Under the pieces are notes generated by a model, which saw only the letters and a program-made list of their open reading frames with translations, was not told the DNA's origin and did not search any database. DNA of 64,000 nucleotides from Bradyrhizobium algeriense (GTDB lineage: Bacteria; Pseudomonadota; Alphaproteobacteria; Rhizobiales; Xanthobacteraceae), in the NCBI RefSeq assembly GCF_036924595.1, contig NZ_JAZHRV010000001.1, positions 2,356,001 to 2,420,000 of the forward strand. Direction: 5' to 3'. The position numbers and the translations under genes were made by a program. This document shows positions 58,882 through 64,000 of the stretch, one piece after another. How positions within the stretch are numbered: position 1 is the stretch's first letter; each line of letters opens with the position of its first letter.

Positions 58882-58895
58882 CTCCGAGCGCACCA
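58882..58895 (+). repeat. Putative attachment core, right
   Basis: CTCCGAGCGCACCA, identical to the 3' end of tRNA-Leu (57959-57972), without the rest of a tRNA. With the left copy it brackets ~920 bases carrying the DUF1326 gene. A terminator-like hairpin directly follows, which fits the original downstream flank of the tRNA. Confidence 0.8.
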
Positions 58896-58899
58896 CCTC

Positions 58900-58930
58900 A
58901 AAAAACCAGCTTTGTTTTTGTTGGTTTTTT
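58900..58930 (+). terminator. Probable displaced tRNA-Leu terminator
   Basis: AAAAAACCA, 13-nt loop, TGGTTTTTT, so the T-tract is part of the stem end. It lies just beyond the right 14-bp repeat. A second hairpin (CCCGCA…TGCGGG) follows at 58940-58957. Confidence 0.6.
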
Positions 58931-58984
58931 GGCTCCGTGGCCCGCACTTTGTTGCGGGTGCAGAAGCTTTGAGGGACAAACCCG

Positions 58985-59815
58985 TCACGGCTTGGCCGGG
59001 CTCGATCGAGCTGCGAGCGGGACTTGAAAGGTCCTGTATCGCGGGAGCTCGGGAAAGCTATCCGCGGCGTTGGCAGAGACCAGGCCTACGACCGCGGCCG
59101 CAACTTCCTTGCCGACCAGCCGATTGATCGCGGTGGTTTGACCTTTGCTCAGCTGGACTTCGAGCGCGCCCGCCGCCGCCATTGCGGTTCTGACTCGGCT
59201 GATCGACTGCTCGGAATATCTATCGTCGATCGCGATTGTCTTGCCGGCGAGGTCGGAGACCGACTTGACGTCGGGACCCGCCACGAGGACGGCCACGAGC
59301 GCGTCCAGCGACGCATCCAATGTCGGGACCGTCATTCGTTCCGCGACCGCTGAGGCGGCCGCCACCTGCTCCTGTGTCGTTCGGGTCTGCGGAACCTCGG
59401 TCGTTGAATGCGGATCGGTGGCGCTTGCGCGCGCAGCTTCGGAAGCGCGAGTCGCTTCGGAAGCGCGAGCAGCTTCGGAAGCAACGGCATTGCCCGTGGT
59501 CTGCGGGTCCGTTTGCGGAGAACGACGCGGTATGGGAACGGCAGGCGCGGCTTTCGCCGCGACCTTGATTGGCCTGGGTGTTCGACGGACGGCGTGCTCG
59601 GCGTCAGATCGGGGCGGCCCGTCGCCGCGCCAGGCGACGGCGGTCGCTGGTTTCGCTGCAGCAGAACCGCTGTCATATGGTTCAGGTTCAATCGGCACCT
59701 GAACCGCGGTCAGGCAGGCGAACGGGTTCAGGCCAACGCATGATGGCTGTGTTGATTGTTGGCTACTGCAACCGACCAGGGTGGTAGCCAGCGCGCAAAT
59801 AAGAAGCGTCCTCAA
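58985..59815 (-). CDS. Putative lipoprotein with Ala/Ser/Glu/Arg repeats
   Basis: 276 aa with a lipobox (L-V-G-C at residues 13-16 of a short signal). Residues ~105-135 contain tandem seven-residue A-S-E-A-A/T-R units. The C-terminal ~120 residues (T-L-D-A-S-L-D-A-L-V-A-V-L-V; S-D-L-A-G-K-T-I-A-I-D-D) resemble one lobe of a substrate-binding protein of the TAXI/NMT1 type, apparently a partial domain. Location: outer or inner membrane lipoprotein. Function unknown. Confidence 0.7.
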   Translation of the reverse strand: MRTLLICALATTLVGCSSQQSTQPSCVGLNPFACLTAVQVPIEPEPYDSGSAAAKPATAVAWRGDGPPRSDAEHAVRRTPRPIKVAAKAAPAVPIPRRSPQTDPQTTGNAVASEAARASEATRASEAARASATDPHSTTEVPQTRTTQEQVAAASAVAERMTVPTLDASLDALVAVLVAGPDVKSVSDLAGKTIAIDDRYSEQSISRVRTAMAAAGALEVQLSKGQTTAINRLVGKEVAAAVVGLVSANAADSFPELPRYRTFQVPLAARSSPAKP

Positions 59816-60074
59816 TCGATCCTCCTAAAGAGGTTGAGTGCGGCCCGCAATTCTTGCGGCTTGAAGGGTGTTGCGCTGGATCGTCAATCAATGATGCAAA
59901 ACTGTTAAGCGCGCATTAATTGACGCGCCTTGGCGCCATTCCATGGTGCCTGCCATGGTGCCTGCATTTCACACGCCCGCCTTCTCATTGCTTTCTTTGA
60001 TGCAGGATTTCGCCACGAATCGGTCGCTATGGTTGCAGGCTGGGGGTTGTTCATCGAGTGATGGAGAACGGCCT

Positions 60075-60500
60075 ATGGCGAGTATCGAACGACTTCACAG
60101 AACTGCGCCGCTGGATTTAGCCAAGCTTGAAGAAGATGTCGTAGGGAGTCTTCCTGCGATCAGGGCGGCCCCGTCGGGGCCGATGCCAGACTACGTCGAA
60201 CATGAAGAGGGCGTTACGCGCGTCGGCGCGCTCACTGCCGAGGCCGTGGTCCGCGATTATGAAGCCGCCGCCAGGGAAATCGAAGCCATGGGTGCGGAGC
60301 TGATCAGCGCGGCGAAGAAATGCGAGGCTATGACCTCCGAAGTGCACAATGCCATTGCCTTCATGCGCGATACCGCAGCCTCGTATCGTGAGGAAGCCAA
60401 AAAGATCTTCAAGCGCATCGAAGAATGCGCGATCTTTACCGAGCAAGTTCGGAAGACCTGTGAAACCGTCAAACTCAAGATGATCGAAGGCAAAGTATAG
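60075..60500 (+). CDS. Coiled-coil hypothetical protein
   Basis: 141 aa from ATG 60075 with GGAGAA upstream; a longer in-frame extension lacks a signal. The N-terminal 45 residues are polar (L-D-L-A-K-L-E-E-D-V-V-G-S). Residues ~55-135 are a continuous amphipathic helix (A-V-V-R-D-Y-E-A-A-A-R-E-I-E-A-M-G-A-E-L) likely to coil. Soluble. A terminator follows ~115 nt downstream. Confidence 0.7.
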   Translation: MASIERLHRTAPLDLAKLEEDVVGSLPAIRAAPSGPMPDYVEHEEGVTRVGALTAEAVVRDYEAAAREIEAMGAELISAAKKCEAMTSEVHNAIAFMRDTAASYREEAKKIFKRIEECAIFTEQVRKTCETVKLKMIEGKV

Positions 60501-60989
60501 TCGCCGCAAGATATCCGAAACATCGATCCGGTCTGTTTTTCGAATAGCGTGTGTGAATTGCGGTACAGGCTGGTGCCGCGAATCAGCTTAGTTTGTAGCC
60601 TCCTCCCTAGACTCGCCCGCCGCAAATGGCGGGTCCTCTTTTGCAGCATCCGACAGTCGGAATAGCCATGCAGCCACGCGGTGGTGGCAACAGCGGCTGA
60701 TCAGGCACCCGTTGGTTGCAGCTTGGTATACTTGGGTGATCCGGTGCGCCTCCGGGCGCACCACAACGTTGCAGTTTTGGCCTGATACCATCGGTTGTGC
60801 GAGCTGTTTGCGTGTCCGCAATGCCACGGCCGCACGAATCCTTTGCGGCGGGGTGCGGGTTGTTGCCCCTACAGTCGCACCGTTCGCGTAAACTGAGCGG
60901 GCCCGCCGGCTGCCGATTGCTGCCGGCTCCGCGGCCGTTCGGCGCTTCCAGGAAGTTCGACACCTACCAAGACCACCCGGAGCATCTTC
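60501..60989. other. Gap of ~490 bases with a terminator and no recognised gene
   Basis: Holds the terminator at 60616-60642 and the promoter region of the gene at 60990. Minus-strand frames here lack start signals and family similarity. A small inverted pair (GTGCGCCTCCGGGCGCAC, 60744-60761) is an additional perfect-arm hairpin. Confidence 0.5.
60616..60642 (+). terminator. Rho-independent terminator
   Basis: CCCGCC, loop GCAAAT, GGCGGG, then TCCTCTTTT. Downstream of the coiled-coil gene. Confidence 0.8.
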
Positions 60990-61364
60990 ATGCTGTTTAT
61001 GAGCTATGCCTATCGATTCCTCTCCAACTTCGTGTTTCTGGCGCTGGTGTATTTCGCTCTGAATTTCCTCGAAAAGTACCAGCACCGCGTGGTCGTCGCG
61101 GTTCTCGTGCTGGTCTATGCCGGCATGCATGCGGCGTCGGCGCTGCGGTCGTTTCACTTCTTCCAGCGCATCGAGCGGCTGGAGCTGGAAGCTCGCCGCC
61201 TGGTGGCGGCGCTGGGCGAGGGGCCGAATTCGACGTCGACGCGCAAGCAGGTGATCACCGACGTCGCCGCACTGCGCCATGCCGGCGAGATCAAGGCCTA
61301 TATCGACCTGCTGTTCCTCGCCATCGTCATCCTGCTCTGCATCGCCAAGATCGTGACGAATTGA
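60990..61364 (+). CDS. Small membrane protein
   Basis: 124 aa from ATG 60990 (ATG 60999 also possible). Three membrane helices: F-L-S-N-F-V-F-L-A-L-V-Y-F-A, V-V-V-A-V-L-V-L-V-Y-A-G-M-H-A and a C-terminal L-L-F-L-A-I-V-I-L-L-C-I. Between them is an amphipathic segment with F-F-Q-R-I-E-R-L-E-L-E. No family recognised. Convergent with the deacetylase gene across a degenerate repeat. Confidence 0.75.
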   Translation: MLFMSYAYRFLSNFVFLALVYFALNFLEKYQHRVVVAVLVLVYAGMHAASALRSFHFFQRIERLELEARRLVAALGEGPNSTSTRKQVITDVAALRHAGEIKAYIDLLFLAIVILLCIAKIVTN

Positions 61365-61382
61365 GCCTTTGTGCTGATTGCG

Positions 61383-61448
61383 GGCTCAGGAAAACGCATC
61401 GAAACAAATGATCAAGCGGCGGTCCTGATCCATTCGATCAGAACCGGC
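61383..61448 (-). repeat. Degenerate copy of the 6251/7419 repeat family
   Basis: Minus strand: GGTTCTGATC, GAATG, GATCAGGACC hairpin followed by GCTTGATC, TTTGTTTCGA and GCGTTTTCC. Same order of parts as copies A and B, more diverged, and without the distal ACCGGT block. Lies between convergent genes. Confidence 0.7.
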
Positions 61449-61451
61449 CGA

Positions 61452-62789
61452 TCAGCGCTTCTTCAAGCCGGCGACCCGAACCGATCGTCCATTCCGTTTG
61501 GCTTGCGCCGCCGGCTTGGAGGCGGTCGCGCCGGCGCTTCGCGGAGCGGCCTCTCCGGTGGACGCCGGTGGCGGGGCCGTGGCCGCGCGGGCGTGGCGGC
61601 GAGATTTGCCGGCGAGCTTTGCGGAGGAGACTTCCGTTGAGCGGGCTTGCGCAGTCGCCGCCCGGCGCGCGGACGAGGCCAGCAGGGTCATGCGCGCTGA
61701 TTCCGGGATTTTGAAAAGGCTCGCCGCCGGAACCGGCAGCGCAGCCAGCGTGCCGGCCGTCGGCAGCGTCGTTTGCCGCGGCCACAAGGCTGCGGGAGGC
61801 AAGGGGACGCCGCGTCCGCGCCGCGCTGCGCGTCCGCCGAGATCGGTCGTGTGCCAATCGAGATCGGACAACGCCGGGACGGGGAGTGCTGCCGGGCCGG
61901 CAAGAGCGAATTTCGGAACCTTCGGCCAGCGCGATATCGCCACCATCTCCGACGGCGGATGCAACTGCCATTGCTGCGGCTCGGTCGGCGTTGCTGGCCG
62001 ATCAGGCGTCGCCGGCACCACGTGCACGATGCGATAGCCGCGCACTTTCAATTCGTGCAGAATTCTCGGCAGCGCCGTGACCGTGCGCGCCTGAATGTCG
62101 TGCAGCAGCAGGATGCCTTTCCCTTTGGCCTCCAGTCGCTTGATCGCGAGCTCATAGACGCGCGCGGCGGACACGTCGCGCCAGTCGTCGGCGGGAAAAT
62201 CGGCGCTCCAGACCTGAAGTCCTTTGGAGCGTGCAAATTGCTCGATCCCGTCGTTGGTGCGCAGGCCGGGAATGCGCAGGAACGGCGCGGGCGCGGTGCC
62301 GTCGGCCAGCGCCGCGGTCACCGATGCGATGCCCTGTTCGATCTCTTGTTTGGAGCGGTCGAGTGGCAGGCGATCCATGCCGCCCGGATGGTTCTGGGTG
62401 TGGGTGGCCACCGTGTGGCCGGCGTCACGCACCCTGCGCACGCCTTCGGGATTGGCGTGCGCCTGGCTTCCGACCAGGAAGAAGGTCGCCTTGGCGCAAT
62501 GGGCGGCGAGAATGTCGAGGATCTGGTTAGAGTATTTCGGCAGCGGACCATCATCGAAGGTCAGCACCACCTCATGGTCTTCGAGCGGCAGCGTCTTGCC
62601 ATATTGCATGGTGCCGATGATGGGATGGGCGCGCGGATCGACCACGATGGTGCGTGACGTGCCGATGGCGTCGGGATGACCTGGGCAACCGGCGGCCGAC
62701 GCAGTTTGCGCAGTGACAGAGGTCAACAGGCCCACGCACATGGCGGTCCAAGGACGCCGCAGAAGCTCCCCAAATACGCTAGTGATCAT
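61452..62789 (-). CDS. Exported polysaccharide deacetylase with long basic tail
   Basis: 445 aa. Signal peptide, then NodB-homology domain (~65-255): first metal motif T-F-D-D-G, H-T-Q-N-H-P (histidine pair), L-R-I-P-G and L-L-L-H-D-I. The remaining ~180 residues are Ala/Pro/Arg/Lys-rich without fold, unusual in length. Deacetylates N-acetyl groups of an envelope polysaccharide. Its paralogue at 62947-63741 lacks the tail, so the tail may bind an anionic envelope polymer. Confidence 0.85.
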   Translation of the reverse strand: MITSVFGELLRRPWTAMCVGLLTSVTAQTASAAGCPGHPDAIGTSRTIVVDPRAHPIIGTMQYGKTLPLEDHEVVLTFDDGPLPKYSNQILDILAAHCAKATFFLVGSQAHANPEGVRRVRDAGHTVATHTQNHPGGMDRLPLDRSKQEIEQGIASVTAALADGTAPAPFLRIPGLRTNDGIEQFARSKGLQVWSADFPADDWRDVSAARVYELAIKRLEAKGKGILLLHDIQARTVTALPRILHELKVRGYRIVHVVPATPDRPATPTEPQQWQLHPPSEMVAISRWPKVPKFALAGPAALPVPALSDLDWHTTDLGGRAARRGRGVPLPPAALWPRQTTLPTAGTLAALPVPAASLFKIPESARMTLLASSARRAATAQARSTEVSSAKLAGKSRRHARAATAPPPASTGEAAPRSAGATASKPAAQAKRNGRSVRVAGLKKR

Positions 62790-62946
62790 AGAACCCCGGC
62801 TTCATTCCAAGAACACGCACCAAGAGCACGCAACGGCTTACATCTGGCGCCATGAATGCCGCCTTAATCACCTGAGTTCTACACCTAATTTGGCTTCGGG
62901 GGCGTGATCCGGACCGCAGAACCGCGTCAGCCGAATAGATCGTGAT

Positions 62947-63741
62947 CTAATGTGCTTTGCCGGACACGGTTTTAGCACCTGCCGGGACCAGATGGACCAC
63001 GCGGTAATGGTTGTCGCGGAGGTAGCGCAGGAAGGCCGGCAGCATGGCAGCGGTCTGCGCCTTGGGATCGTGCAGCAGGATGATGCCCTTGCGGGCGACT
63101 TGCAGCCGCTCGGTGAGCAGCTTCAACTGCTGTGCCGGCGTCATCGGCATCCAGTCGCTGGCCCAGAGGTCGGCGCCGAACACGGCGATGCCGCGCTTTT
63201 GCAGGACGTCCAGCGTCGCGGGCGTCATATCAAAAAAAGGAAAGCGAAAGAACGGCGTGCTCGAGGTCGTGGTGGCCATTCCGTGCAGCGCCGTCTCGAC
63301 CGCCGCGATGCCCTTGTCGATCTCGCCGATGGCCGCCTCCGGCTTCATGTATTTCAGATTGTGGTGGGTCCAGGTGTGGTGCGCGATCGTATGACCCTCG
63401 GCCGCCAATCTTCGCACCAGGTTGGGATGTTCGGAGGCTGGTTTCCCAATCAGGAAGAAGGTGGCGTGCACGCATTCATGCGCCAGCGCCGCCAGCACTT
63501 TCGGCGTCGTGCCGGGCCACGGTCCGTCGTCGAAGGTCAGCACGACCTCGTGATCTTCCAATGGAAGGGTCTGTGGAAAGCTCTTGAGGCCCACGCGCGG
63601 GTAGGTAGCGGCGTCCACCGCGAGAACGCGCGAGGTGCCGAGCGCATCTTTGCGGCTGCAATCGGCGGCCTCTGCCGCCGTAACGAAGGTCATCAATGCA
63701 GCGACCGCCGAGCACAGCGCGGCGCTTAAATTTCGGGTCAT
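62947..63741 (-). CDS. Exported polysaccharide deacetylase
   Basis: 264 aa with a signal peptide (A-A-E-A cleavage). NodB domain: T-F-D-D-G-P (metal aspartate), H-T-W-T-H-H (two metal histidines), F-R-F-P-F-F and I-I-L-L-H-D. Close in sequence order to the neighbouring deacetylase (shared L-P-L-E-D-H-E-V-V-L-T-F-D-D-G-P stretch), so a tandem duplication on the same strand. Substrate unknown: peptidoglycan, chitin-type or exopolysaccharide. Confidence 0.9.
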   Translation of the reverse strand: MTRNLSAALCSAVAALMTFVTAAEAADCSRKDALGTSRVLAVDAATYPRVGLKSFPQTLPLEDHEVVLTFDDGPWPGTTPKVLAALAHECVHATFFLIGKPASEHPNLVRRLAAEGHTIAHHTWTHHNLKYMKPEAAIGEIDKGIAAVETALHGMATTTSSTPFFRFPFFDMTPATLDVLQKRGIAVFGADLWASDWMPMTPAQQLKLLTERLQVARKGIILLHDPKAQTAAMLPAFLRYLRDNHYRVVHLVPAGAKTVSGKAH

Positions 63742-63846
63742 TTGCGGTCGGGCATATTTGGCATTGCGCTGGGTGTTGCCGATTAGGTAAGCGTGCGGCG
63801 TAACTCAGACAAGTTCCCTCAATCTGTCAAACCGGCGAGGCGTGGC

Positions 63847-64000
63847 ATGGCCGAGAATATCGACGTTGCCCAAGCCGAGGCGCGATCTGCGCAAGGCTCC
63901 GTGCTCGACCATCTGCCGATGCGAGACGAGGAGGGGCAGCTCCGCCATGAGTTTGTCGAAGAAATCACGCGCGCCATCCACGCCGCCGACCGGCCGCTAT
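63847..64000 (+). CDS. mgtE: N-terminal part of a MgtE-type magnesium transporter
   Basis: 51 codons from ATG 63847, cut by the window edge. The reading M-A-E-N-I-D-V… to F-V-E-E-I-T-R-A-I-H-A-A-D-R-P-L resembles the start of the MgtE N-domain of alphaproteobacterial transporters. Divergent from the deacetylase gene across ~105 bases. The CBS and membrane domains lie outside the window. Confidence 0.65.
   Translation, partial: MAENIDVAQAEARSAQGSVLDHLPMRDEEGQLRHEFVEEITRAIHAADRPL

Noticed and set aside
1..64000. CRISPR arrays, transposases, phage genes, rRNA
   Set aside because: No regularly spaced short repeats, no transposase or integrase motifs and no rRNA signatures were found.

Overview
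The window reads as a chromosomal segment of a Bradyrhizobium-like alphaproteobacterium (Nitrobacteraceae). The basis is the GC-rich coding, the protein families and, above all, intergenic repeats of types common in Bradyrhizobium genomes. That assignment comes from recognition, not from a database search. No transposase, integrase, CRISPR array or rRNA was seen. Two tRNA genes are present (Arg-TCG and Leu-GAG), and both appear to have served as insertion points.

Layout. 1-3.3 kb: end of a bicupin gene, tiny overlapping ORFs, an alpha/beta hydrolase, an EAL-domain relic and small secreted or membrane proteins. 3.4-6.2 kb: fabA, then an AT-richer ImmA/IrrE-PIN toxin-antitoxin-like pair beside tRNA-Arg. 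6.2-15.2 kb: small exported proteins, a CPA2 antiporter with Usp domains, an EamA transporter, a methyl-accepting chemotaxis protein, a DUF2177 gene broken by an amber codon, a 1-Cys peroxiredoxin, and several palindromic repeats. 15.2-23.2 kb: a long structured repeat, then three tandem exported caspase-like proteases followed on the same strand by a secreted protein, a zinc-ribbon protein and a zinc-ribbon membrane protein. 23.2-30.5 kb: small proteins, a secreted phosphatase, and stress-type genes (CsbD-like, DUF6328, PPC/DUF296, DUF892, PAP2).

30.5-36.7 kb: a Cache-PAS-GGDEF-EAL protein, a multi-PAS hybrid kinase, a secreted nuclease and a stand-alone sigma-70 region 1.1 protein. 37-41 kb: biotin-dependent carboxylase alpha subunit, oxaloacetate decarboxylase, acylphosphatase and two tiny proteins. 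41.4-48.5 kb: a MASE1 hybrid kinase tail-to-tail with a LuxR-type response regulator, an OpgC-type membrane protein carrying a foreign C-terminal scar, and a Cache-PAS-GGDEF enzyme. 48.7-51.9 kb: a GbsR/MarR regulator whose start codon lies in a perfect palindrome, followed by DUF4166, a membrane-anchored TIGR01777 epimerase and a membrane protein. 51.9-57.8 kb: a PAS hybrid kinase, a mirror-image pair of LysR/tautomerase units, lipB and a FliN-type protein. 57.9-58.9 kb: tRNA-Leu with a 14-bp duplication of its 3' end enclosing a DUF1326 gene. 59-64 kb: a lipoprotein, small proteins, two polysaccharide deacetylases and the start of a MgtE-type transporter.

The best candidates for something undescribed are the triple caspase cluster with its zinc-ribbon partners, the ~0.9-kb insertion in tRNA-Leu, and the toxin-antitoxin pair at tRNA-Arg. 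Signal transduction is dense: three hybrid kinases, one response regulator, two cyclic-di-GMP enzymes and a chemoreceptor.
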